A stretch of 64,000 nucleotides of DNA from NCBI GenBank assembly GCA_029931535.1, contig JAQPZY010001686.1, positions 10,327,001-10,391,000 on the forward strand, in the 5' to 3' direction. The notes under the pieces are model-generated. The model saw only the letters and a list, made by a program, of their open reading frames with translations, did no database searches and was not told where the DNA came from. The translations under genes and the position numbers were made by a program. Positions 45,121 to 55,429 of the stretch are shown piece by piece (within the stretch, counting starts at the first letter, position 1; each line of letters starts with the position of its first letter). Source of the stretch: Margaritifera margaritifera (lineage: Eukaryota; Mollusca; Bivalvia; Unionida; Margaritiferidae).

Positions 45121-46094
45121 GCAATTTCATTTTTACTTGTTCTGATGTTAAATAAGCTTCTTGTTATGCTGACATTATTATTTCTGCTCTAACCACTTGG
45201 AATCATTGCATCTTAGATGAATTGTATATTGGTGGATAAATATCAGATTATGAAACCTAATTTAGTATATGTCTTTTTTTAATGTAACAGATTTTAAACA
45301 CTTTGTTCTGATTGGTCTTACAGTGGCCTTGACACACTCGGAAGAGCAACTATCATAATGAGTTTTTAAGCTCTAGGATATACTTCTAGAATAATGATAA
45401 CTCTTTTTTGTCTTTTGATTTGGATGGAAGTGAAAAATAAAGCACATTTTCTAATTTGCTCAAGTTGAAAAAAAAGATTTTCTCCCATTTGAACTTAGTG
45501 ACTTCTCAGTGATCTTGACGCCCACTAACAACGTGGAAACTATAAAAGGTTAATCCATGCTCTGTTGGGTATAATTTTAGGTTGATGGACACTTTAATGA
45601 TTGTGTTGAAGAAAAGTGGTATATGGAGAATTTATTCCTGTGCATTTAAATTGCATATGTCATATTTGACCACTTTTATATTATTCAACTCTGTAACCTT
45701 AGCACTCTTCCACAAGGTAACCATCACCATAAAATTCATCCTTAATAACTGGGGAATGATATTAGGATGGTGGTCACTTTTCTCTAGTGGTACAAAAAGT
45801 GAAATCTGTAGTACGTTTTCTGGTTGTGCTTCTAACCAATTGGAGCTCTTTTTAAAAGATGATATATATGTAGAGTATTCCATTTTTAAGGTGAATGGGG
45901 ATAAGTTTGTGATGTAAAGTTTGTTTTTCCACATGATATTAATTATTGAACATCCAAAATTTTGGAAATGAAAGCCTGTGAATAGCAGTTTACCAAGAAG
46001 TTGAGTTTTATGTTGGGAAAAAAATAATACCTTGTGGATATAAGATGCAGCAAATAATTATCATGAGAAAATAGAAGTGATGCTTTTTCCCCAG

Positions 46095-46281
46095 AATGTA
46101 TCCAGCAATGGAGACCCTTATAGAGCCTCACCGGCTGATAGCTTGTATGAACTGTGTGGTGTCTCTGGCCCGTCCCATGCTGAGAGCAGGCAAGTGGTAT
46201 CCCGAGGGACCCTCACATGTTTTGCCTCTTCTGAACCTCTCAATACCAGGAATAGACCCAAATGACTTCAAAAAGTGCCTG
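46095..46281 (+). CDS. PSME4: PSME4 exon 12, residues 421-483
   Basis: Acceptor ccccag, peptide MYPAMETLIEPHRLIACMN, YPEGPSHVLPLL and PGIDPNDFKKCL, then donor gtaaga. Very strong agreement with the family. Confidence 0.97.
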
Positions 46282-46567
46282 GTAAGAGAAAACTGTAATG
46301 GTATTGATGAAAAATGTTGGTGATAAAATTCCTGTTTTCTTAAGGATCAAAGGATGTCAGTAGTTGTATTATTATCACATATGTATTCTTGGTCCATAAT
46401 ATTTGCAGCAGTAAAACCTTTAAAGTTCTCAAATCCTCAAACAGATTTATTCTAGCAAACTGTAGAAACTTTTATGTACAAATTGTTAAAATGGTCATTT
46501 TGTTTAGCTCTTTGTGACAGTGAATGGCATAACTTCACAATGGCATCCACAGTTCTGCCATTTTTTT

Positions 46568-48700
46568 AGCTTTACTGGTCATAGACCAGGAGAGCTTATG
46601 GGATGGTCTGTTGTCCAATGTCTGTCTATGTGTTAACACAAGTTTGTTATTGCTACTCCTCCTTAACTACTTGGAGGATTTTCATGAAACTTCACACACA
46701 CATTCATCCCATGGTCTAGTTGCTCCTAAATGAAAATGCTGCTGCTCAGACTTCCAATATGGCTGCCACAGTGGTCATCTTGAAAGTCTGTTGTTGCTAC
46801 TCCTCCTGAATGGATGGTCTTATCAACATGGGGTTTTCACTGAAAGACTTCTTATGTTGGTCCTAAATGAAAATGGTGCTGATCTGACATCCAGTATGGC
46901 CATGACAGCAGCCATCTTGAAAATCTTTTTATTACTACTACTCCTAAGTCATATTAATACGAAAATGGTGCCAATCTGACCTCCAATATAGCTGCCACAA
47001 TGGTGATCTTAAAAATCTTGTTATGCACTACTTCTTCAAGATGGCTGGTCATATCGACATTGTGCTTTAAACCAAAGACTTCTTATGATGTCTAGTTGGT
47101 CCTAAATAAAAATGGTGCCAATCTGATATCCAATATGGTCACCATGGCAGCCATCTTGAAAATCTTGTTATTGATACTCTGAAGAAAAAGAAAGTCATAT
47201 ATGCATGGGGTTTTCACTACAAGACTTCTTATACTGTCTTGTTGGTCCTAAATTAAAATGGTATTGATCTGATATTCAATATGGCCACCATAGTGACCAT
47301 CTTGAAAATCTTGTTATTGCTACTCTTAAATAGAAAGTCATTTTGACATGGGGTTTTCATGAGAAGAATTTTACGGTGTCTAGTTGGTCGTAAATCAAAT
47401 GATGCAAACTGACCCCAATATGGCAACCATGGTGGTCATCTTGAAAATATTGTTATCTGTACACCTCCCAAATGATGGCCATATGAACAGGGGATTTTCA
47501 CCGATAGATTTCTTATGATACATAGTTGGTCCTAAATGAAAATGGTGCCGCTTGCACATCCACTGTGGCTGCCACAGTGGTCATCTTGAAAATCTTGTTA
47601 TTGCTACTCTTCCTGAATTGGTCATATCAACATTGAGTTTTCTCTTAAAGACTTCTTATGATGTCTAGTTGGTCCTAAATGAAAATGGTACCGATCTGAC
47701 ATTTAAAATCTTATCGCTTCTCCTCCTGAATGGAAAGTCATATTGAAATGGAGTTTTCACTAATTTTGATGTCTGCAGGGTCCTAAATGAAAATGTTGCT
47801 GCTTGCACATCCAATATGGCTGCTACAGTAGCCATCTTGAAAATCTTTTTATAGCTACTCCAGAAGAAATGGAAGGTCGTATCAACATGGGATTGTCACG
47901 AAAAGACTTCTTATGATGTCTAGTAGGACCTAAACGAAAATGGTGCCAATCTGATATCCAATATGGCTATCATAGCAGCCATCTTGAACATCTTGTTATG
48001 GCTTCTTCTCCTGAATGGAAAGTCATATTGCCATAGGGTTTTCACTAGTTCTCTTATGATGTCTAGTTGCTCCTAAATGAAAATGGTGCTGCTTGCATAT
48101 CCAATATGGCTGCCACAGTAGCCATCTTAAAAATTTTGTTATTACAACTCTTTTGACTGGATGGTCATATCAACATGGAGTTTTATCTTACAGACTTCTT
48201 ATGATGTCTAGTTTGTCCTAAATAAACATGGTGCAGATCTAATGTCCAATATGACCACCACAGCAGCCATCTTGAAAATATTTTGCTACTCCTTCTGAAT
48301 GGATGGTCATGTCAACATGGGGTTTTCACTAAATGACTTTTTATGATAGCAAGTTGGTCCTTAATGAAAATGGTGCTGCTTGCCTATCCATTATGGCCAC
48401 CACAGTGGTCATCTCTAAAATCTTGTTATTGCTACTACACCTGAATGGATGGTTATATCAGCTTGGGGTTTTCACTGAAAAGACTTTTTAGGACGTCTAG
48501 TTGGTCCTAAATAAAAATGGTGCCAATCTGACATCCTGTATGTCCACCACCGGATCTAATTTACAAATCTTGTTATCAGTGAAGAATATCATAGATCGTT
48601 TCAATACTCAGCACTTAAAAGGAAGAAATGGTCTTATCTTGATTTCTGGAAATTCTTTTTGGCCAATAGAGCATCAGTCCTGTTGAGGGACTCTTGTTGT
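46568..48700 (+). mobile_element. Hairpin-headed 146-bp tandem element, array 3 (intron 12)
   Basis: Head hairpin at 46568-46596, about 13 monomers, several shortened by deletions. Landmarks lie at 46775, 46912, 47151, 47297, 47436, 47581, 47832, 47979, 48122, 48267 and 48409. Where units are intact the spacing is 142-147 bp. The tail at about 48575-48695 (actcagcacttaaaaggaag, ttctttttggccaatagag) matches the tail of array 2. Confidence 0.85.
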
Positions 48701-48834
48701 ACATTTAACAAGCAAAAACTTGGCATGTTCAGTGATATAGTATTTGCATATGTGTAAAATTCTCAGTTACATATTTTTTATGGTTCTGAAATTATTTTGA
48801 TGAAGATTTAGATTATTTTCTTTGAACCTTTCAG

Positions 48835-48924
48835 GTAACCTTTCAGATGATCTCTACCTTTGTTGCAATGGTGCCTATTGTTGATTGTTCTGATGCAGTA
48901 CATGTTCGCAGTGACCTGACAGAG
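48835..48924 (+). CDS. PSME4: PSME4 exon 13, residues 484-513
   Basis: Acceptor tttcag, peptide VTFQMISTFVAMVPIVDCSD and then HVRSDLTE, donor gtaagt. Phase 0-0. It is followed by a 10-kb intron, the longest in the window. Confidence 0.96.
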
Positions 48925-49002
48925 GTAAGTCAATATACAAGCTCTACTGACTGTAGAGTAGACATTGTTTTATGTGCGATTAATTCAAAAACAGTATTTT
49001 TA

Positions 49003-49720
49003 GCTCACCTGGCCATAAGGCTAAATGAGCTTGTGGTATGGTCCTTTGTCATGCATCATCTGTTGTGCATTCACAGTTGTTATTTCAAACTTTTTAAAAG
49101 CTACTTAACCAATTTGCACATGATTTTACAGGGAGCATTCTGGCATCAAGGCCTTTCAGATTTGTTCATTGGATGCTGATTCATCATCCAATATGACCAC
49201 CGTTACTAAGGGTCATTCCAGTAAAACATACTTGGGACCCAGGGAAGGCACTTGCAATTTGGAGTTGTCACCCATAGATGCAATTTGAAATTTTATATAA
49301 TTTTCATATGAACTATTTGAGTGATCAGAACACAGGCATATATTTTTTAAAAATTTCCTTCCTTGGGTATCATGTATGTTTAAATGGAACAGCCCTAAAA
49401 ATAGAAAAACTTTTAAAGAGCTTCTTCTCAAAACAATGCTTTTCAGAATTTGAACAAATTTGACAGAAAGTATCCTGGCATGAAGGTCTTTCAGATTTGT
49501 TGAAATGATGTTAATATGCCAAACAAAATGGCTGCCATTACTAAAAATAGAAAAACCTTTAAATGACTTAATTTCTTGAACTGCTCACCAGAATTGGACC
49601 CAGTTTGACTTGAAGAATCCTAGCACAGAGGGCTTTCAAATTTGTACAGATGATGCTGATCTGCTGTCAAACGTGGCTGTTGTTATTAAAAATAGATTTG
49701 GAACAATTATGGAATTCAAA
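49003..49720 (+). mobile_element. Second ~146-bp tandem family, array with agctcacctggc head
   Basis: Starts with AGCTCAcctgg and an inverted TGAGCT about 20 bp later. It continues with units carrying ctggcatgaaggtctttcag, atttgt...atgatgctgat and gccattactaaaaatagaaa. The ctttcagatttgtt landmark lies at about 49155, 49486 and 49631; after removing the 186-bp MITE and its duplication the spacing is about 145 bp. Unrelated in sequence to the ccatcttg arrays. Confidence 0.72.
49210..49395. mobile_element. Harbinger-like MITE, second copy, 186 bp
   Basis: Begins GGGTCATTCC and ends GGAACAGCCC with long imperfect inverted repeats. It is flanked by TAA on both sides (49207-49209, 49396-49398). 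It interrupts a 146-bp-family monomer between gttactaa and aaatagaaa, so the empty site can be read directly. Same family as 41886-42081. Confidence 0.85.
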
Positions 49721-49986
49721 CCTGCAAATATGTAATTAGGTATTATAGGCAGTGTTTTACAACATGTATAGGCTGTCATCAGTCAAACTGCATGAACACA
49801 TACGATATTTGAACATTTTCTATTCTTATAACAGGAACATATAAATCATATTCAGATGTATGACTTCTAACAGTTGAAGCTTTGTATGCTATTTATAAAT
49901 GCATTAAAGATGACAAAAACTATAATGTTTATTGTGCTGAAATTTTTCTCCTTAAAGTACATTTTCAGTTTAATCAGTGAGTAGTC

Positions 49987-49997
49987 TAATAATAGTA

Positions 49998-50035
<38 letters not shown>

Positions 50036-50069
50036 CTGTTATCACTATTTTAATTATTATTATTATTAT
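49987..50069. repeat. (TAA)n followed by inverted (TTA)n microsatellites
   Basis: A TAA-type run at 49987-50034 and a complementary attattattattattat run at 50052-50069. Together they can form an AT-only hairpin. Confidence 0.85.
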
Positions 50070-50232
50070 GAACTGAACGCTACATTGTGATAGAAAAAGC
50101 TGCCCTTGAAAATGCTAAAAGGTCACTGTAGGTGCCCTTTGTGTACTGAGGGTGTGTTACGACTCTATGGTCTAAGAAAAATGTAACAGAAAGAAAGTGA
50201 AACCAACAAATCAAGTAAAAATCAGCAAGCAA

Positions 50233-50238
50233 TTTATT
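50233..50238 (-). terminator. LTR polyadenylation signal AATAAA
   Basis: AATAAA on the minus strand, about 80 bp before the LTR end and about 420 bp downstream of the TATA box, where the R/U5 border of an LTR would be expected. Confidence 0.55.
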
Positions 50239-50655
50239 ACTAGATAATTAAAATGAAAAAATCAAAAAGTCACTTACAGTAATGTGTTTTGAAATCCTAA
50301 TAATCCAATAAGAATGATTGTTCTAATCACAAGTCCTAAATATAGAATGTTCCGAATTCACGGCTGTGTCCTTGAATGTTATGATGTGCTAATGGTCTCC
50401 AAAGTCCTGATGTACTAGTAATCTTGATGTGCTGATGTCAAAATGAAGTATTCCAAAATATCTGAATAAGTTCACTTAAATTCCAAAATCATCAATTAAA
50501 AATCCAAAATCCAAAAGTTTATGAGCACTGTTATAATCCAATGAATATTTAAAATAATTCCTCTCTTAGAATTTGGAATGAATTTTCACAACTGTAATAG
50601 CTCTTTACAAGACTGATGGTAATGTCAAAACTGAAAAAATGTCCACCAAACATGG

Positions 50656-50697
50656 TATATATAAAGATTGGTCACATGACAGAATGTTCTAGAACAT
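50656..50697 (-). promoter_or_regulatory. LTR promoter: heat-shock element, CCAAT box, TATA box
   Basis: Read on the minus strand: a perfect three-unit heat-shock element (GAA..TTC..GAA pattern, 50694-50682), then CCAAT at 50671-50667, then TTATATATA at 50664-50656. Order and tight spacing are as in stress-inducible promoters. It lies inside the solo LTR, antisense to PSME4. Confidence 0.6.
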
Positions 50698-50911
50698 GAG
50701 TCATCTTAATGGAATTCTACTTGTAAACAAAATTCAACCTTGACCTTCAAATTGAGAAAACATATTGATCAAAACAACCTAATTCAAGGACACTAGTTAA
50801 ACATGTTTTTCCTGATAAACATAAAGATTTAAGCAAATATTAAAGTGAAGAAACATTTATAATTTCCTAAAATATTTATAATATTATATAAACATCATAC
50901 ATAACAGGGTG

Positions 50912-52539
50912 CCCTCTGGATAGGATGATTACCATGCCTTTTGCAGATTCTGTGGGAAGCACTACAGAATTTGAGGAAATTTGGCAGAAAACATCCTGGC
51001 ATGAAGGGCTTCAAAGGACAAGGTTCGACGAGGGCCAATTTTGGCCCCCAAATTATCTATAAATTAAAGTGTTTGTAAGAGTATTTGTTATGGTTATGCC
51101 ACTATATATCAACTGCGACATATGTACACATGATAAAATGAAATAGTGTGAAATTAACAGTTCATTTTGTTCACAGCGCATTCAGGAACACATTTTATTT
51201 TTTAAAAGAAGACACTTTTTGCAACCATCTAACACATATACAAATTTTATTCATGTTCTCGATTGCGCTAATCACTATCACTAATGAGCTGAAATATGAA
51301 GGCAAAAAGTGTTTCATAAATCACCTGTCATGTCCGTCGCCATATAGGCCTACTGCACAGTTATACAAAATGCCATTTTATATTTCTTTAAACAAAATTG
51401 ATGTTCAAATATCGATTGTGTTTTGTATGGGTGATTGTATTTTATTCTCTTTCTGTTTCTGGTTGTGTTTTGAGGCATTCTTTAGTGCAAATCATAATCA
51501 GAATATTTGGATGAGAGCAGCTCAATACAGAAGAGGCACATTGAGGAATAAGGTTCACAGCAATAAGAAAAAAAGAAGCAGCCAATAATGCTATTTTTGA
51601 CTAAAATGGTTTGTAAAAAGGGAATGATGGTAAGAAATAAAATCCCTGTGTATTTTTTCATTGACTTGGTCATATTAAGTTGCATTTATTATCTATATTC
51701 TGCTCCCCTATGATTTCAAATATATTGGCACTCAGGCAAACAGGATCATAATATGAATAATAATGTGAATCACACCCATACATTAAAGCTATGAAAGCAG
51801 CACTGAATCAAGTAAAAATGCAATATTTGTTAGTATCATTGTTGATTTGTTTCAATTTAATGAATTATTTTAGTACATAGCTTTAAACTATCGTCTGTAG
51901 ACTAGATTTAAAATAGACCTACTCAGTAGGCTACTGGCACATTATAACATGGATTAATAAAATTGATTACAGCAGTTTCCAAAGAAATATTTATTGAAGA
52001 AAAGGATTATTGTATGATTTGAGTTTACTTTTAATGCAACGATGTGTATAAGATGTGTTGTTGTTTTTGTGTTTTTTTTTTTACTAAAAAAGCAACGAAA
52101 AGCAGATAATCGAAGCTTTTTTATATATCCATTGCCCTAAGGTACCTCACCAGTCCACATTGTTGTTTATATATAGTAAATTTTCAGCTATTTCATGTAT
52201 ACAGGCCGATGGTGTAAAGGTAAAATGGTTTCATATTTAGTGATACTACAATGGACGACAGCTGTTTGAGCCCTGCCATAGCCTTTTTTTTTCTTGTTTT
52301 CTTTATTATCTTTTATTTTGCTTTTCTTTAAAATATAAATAAGTTTCTATTTATTTTGCCTTCTGTAATTCATGTTTATTCTGTTCACACCATTTCTTTA
52401 TTTCTGTCATACTTTCCATTTGTTACATATTGTGATTAATAGCTCAAACTACTATCTATCCAAAGGATTGAATTAGGAGTTTAAAAATAACTGAAAGTAT
52501 TTTCTTTAAAATACTGCAATTTCAACTGGTTGCTTACAT
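50912..52539. other. Intron 13 segment, nothing secure
   Basis: 50940-51010 holds one more partial unit of the second 146-bp family (gaggaaatttggcagaaaac, atcctggcatgaagggctt). At 51020-51045 a gcgagggccaattttggcccc-like palindromic stretch resembles a transposon end. A 146-codon frame at 51148-51588 starts with GTG, has no ATG near its start and no recognisable domain, so it is not called. Confidence 0.4.
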
Positions 52540-52738
52540 ATTAATGCCGGTATGTGTGTGTTAGTGGCACTTTAAAGACATAAATGACTATATCATGATG
52601 AGGAAGTGGAAGTTAAGTCCATTTCCCAAGGACACACCGAGACAGCCAGTATTGGCTGTGGCCTGGGAAGGCATCGAACCCGCAACCCTTGAATTACGAA
52701 TCCAACACTCTACCAACTGAGCAACCATTCCCCCCCCC
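52540..52738 (-). mobile_element. tRNA-derived SINE, copy 2, with a Thr(CGT)-like head
   Basis: Minus strand: A box ttgctcagttggtagag, an anticodon arm TTGGA/TTCGTAA/TTCAA with paired stem and anticodon CGT, B box gggttcgatgcc, then a body with tgtccttgggaaatgg. The acceptor and T stems are imperfect, so this is a SINE head and not a tRNA gene. A poly-C tract lies at its head (52730-52738). Confidence 0.72.
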
Positions 52739-54989
52739 AAATAAAAATAATCATAATATAATGGATATAATATGGTCTTTTTTGTGCTATATAATCAGAG
52801 AGCAAGAAGATTTTTTTAAAAACTTTTTGAAAGCCGGCCATGTTTTTTCCTTTTCTCAAAAATCTCAGCCCCACCACCACCACCACGCCACACACTCCAT
52901 CCCCCGAAAATGAAATGGTGGGTCCCTGAGCCATAAAGTGGTGGCACGTGTCTTGTGTAAATTGAATTGAAAAAGATTTGATTTATTTTTGGTATTTTTC
53001 ACAAGGTCTCTGATTAATTACAAAATATATGTGGCTACATAAATCTTAATGAGCACGGGCTATTGGCGCATGAGACTTGTGCACATCAATTTGAGGTCAT
53101 AATGCATTATCTGCTGTAGCTGTTATGAGTGGATTGTGTTGTCCTATATGCCTCTATAGATCATCGGAGAGCTATAGCTATACATGAATTTGAGGTATCA
53201 AGTATATATATCTTTCCATAGATATTTGACTAAGAGTATCTGATGATGATAGAGAGAGACAGAGAGAGAAGCTATGTGAACGACCCTAGCTAGAAAAATG
53301 TTGCTTTGATGGTCTTTTTGGAGCATATCTTTAGTACTTTGCCAGTGTTTAGTTGCTGCATTTTGAATGTCTTATACATTTTGTTTGTTTTTATTTGCAC
53401 ATGTGTGTTGCATATGTATATGTGTGAGTGTGTACATGCGCAAACTGAAAGCTTGCCAGTACCAGGCAACATTGGCAACCACAGTTTCTGCATTATTTCA
53501 AATTAAACAATAAATTAATAGACTGATTGCCAGCCTAAAATCTAGTATAAATTATATTTATCCCTGAGTATGTTGCTTCTTTAAAAAGAAGACCAGATGT
53601 TCAGCAGCTCAGTGTCATGTCTGAGGGTGTGTGCCCATGCTTGCGCAAGTGTTTATAAATTCTTCATATGAATGGATTTACAATCAATACACAAAAAAAG
53701 TATTTTTGACATTTTTCACACCTGAAAGCTTGCTTACTTCCTTGTTTCATAATTAAATCGAACATTATACAATCGGTGTACTTGTATTCAAGGCTTGGTT
53801 CTATGTTAACATGCTTAAGGGACCGACCATTTAATTTTCAGGGGGTGGGAGGGTGATGTTAGGATTTTCTTTTGAGCCTGTATATATTTTTTTTTTTACC
53901 TCAAGAATTTTTTTTCAACTAATACAATGGATATAACAAGTTCTTTTACTTCTACACATCAGAGCAAGAATATTTTTTTCAAAGAATTTGAGAGCCGGAT
54001 TTTTTTTGATGACTTCTAATTGGTTAAGTGACAGTAATGACATTGATAAAATAATGATGGGATGAGGGGGAGTTCAAACTGGAACAAATACATTTGTAAT
54101 AATCTGTCTACTGTTTTATTTTTATTTTCCTTCCCTTCATTCTTGAGACCCATATCATATATAATAAGAAACTGGTGCCTGTCCACTCATTGTCATCACA
54201 ATGAATATATCAAAATTGATATCCTCAATCTGTTCAGTAACAAAACCATACTATACAGAAAACACAAGTGTGTTTCATACTATATGCTTTACAGCTAATG
54301 TACTCTCTCTCATAACAATCATATAAAAGTATCAAATTTTGTGATCATTGATCAATATAAGGAATAATTTTATCGAATTGGTAATAAAATAAAGTATAAT
54401 GTAAGCTATCTCTTGCTGATACATACACAAAACTGCTATGGTCACTGATGTTCTGAACATTTGGTTTTGATTCTCAATTATAAACTGTAGCAACATATGG
54501 CTATTACTAATGTACAAAAGGTCAGTACAGTTTGTATGTGATTATTTATGGTAAAGAAATATATAAATTGCTATTCTGTGGCAATCATGGCAGGAATTTG
54601 ACACACAAGTCAGTGTTAAACATAAATATAAGCATAACTTTTTAAATGTAAACGAAAATAGGTGTCAGAGGTAATCCACCGTACTTAATGTAAATATATA
54701 CATCATTTAAACAATGTTGCAAAACAAAAAGACAGATTTATATATAATATCATTGACTTTTATGCATTCTGTGTGCAAATGCAGAATTTTAGATATATGT
54801 CTTTTCAGCAATCAGCTTCGTTGGGGCTTGTTAGCTATACTGTCTGTAATCTACAAAAACAGGTTCCATAACATATGAGAAAACCATGGGCTTTTTAATG
54901 GTCGATTTTCTTTATTAAAAGCGATCCTGGATAAGAATTAAATACATATTTTGGGAAGAGAGAAGGACCTCTTTTATTTATATGAGTTT
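52739..54989. other. Intron 13 segment, nothing recognised
   Basis: AT-rich non-coding intron. A segment at 52740-52935 (aaatcagagagcaagaagattttttt, aaagccgg) reappears diverged at 53830-54010, which suggests another dispersed repeat of unknown type. Confidence 0.4.
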
Positions 54990-55400
54990 CATAGGAATCT
55001 GATTGGGGTTCAAACAGAACCCTTATCAAACCTTGTCCTTTGTGCAAATGATGCAAATCTGTTGGCAAATATGGCTTCTGTTGCTAATATAGAAAAACCT
55101 TTCATATCTTCTTCTATAATACTGCTTTACAGAATTTGACCAAATTTGATGGAAGAGTCCTAACTTGAAGACCTTGAAGATTTATGCCAATGATGCTGAT
55201 CTGCCATCAAGTATAGACACCATTACTAAAAATAGAAAAACATTTACAAAACTTTAAAAAAAAACACTGAACAGAATTTTACCAACTTTGACACAAAGTG
55301 CCTTATCATAGAGACCTTTTGGTATTGGACAGATGATGCTGATGTGCCATCAAATACAGATGAAGATAAAAACAACAAGAGAATCCTTGAAACATTTGTT
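54990..55400 (+). repeat. Second ~146-bp tandem family, further array
   Basis: Three units with a caaatgatgc(a/t)gatctg landmark at about 55036, 55182 and 55328: spacing 146 and 146. Each has the cagaattt(g/t)accaa and aaaaatagaaaaac blocks seen at 49003-49720. Confidence 0.75.
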
Positions 55401-55429
55401 TTCATAACATATGCAATTACAGTGATCTA

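Larger units (their letters stand above)
50155..50906 (-). mobile_element. Solo LTR (752 bp) with perfect 5-bp target duplication
   Basis: On the minus strand the sequence runs from TGTTATGTATGATG to GAGTCGTAACA, the TG...CA ends of an LTR. GGGTG lies on both sides (50150-50154, 50907-50911). No internal retroelement sequence adjoins either side, so it is a solo LTR left by recombination. A promoter (50656-50697) and a polyadenylation signal (AATAAA at 50238-50233) fall in LTR order on the same strand. The 5-bp duplication fits Ty3/gypsy-type elements, but the family cannot be fixed without internal genes. Confidence 0.85.

Noticed and set aside
45582..45917. 111-codon frame on the + strand and a 100-codon frame opposite to it.
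   Set aside because: No ATG-supported start with good context and no domain; they overlap possible remnants of the ~220-bp repeat.
50060..50906. Possible full LTR retrotransposon at the solo LTR.
   Set aside because: There is no second LTR and no gag, protease, RT or integrase sequence on either side, and the target duplication flanks a single LTR.
51148..51588. 146-codon open frame in intron 13.
   Set aside because: It begins with GTG, has no recognised domain, no splice support, and includes low-complexity hydrophobic and lysine-rich stretches typical of chance frames.
52673..52735. Possible tRNA-Thr(CGT) gene on the minus strand.
   Set aside because: Acceptor and T stems do not pair properly and a SINE body follows the head; a related head at 39740-39815 shows it is a SINE family.
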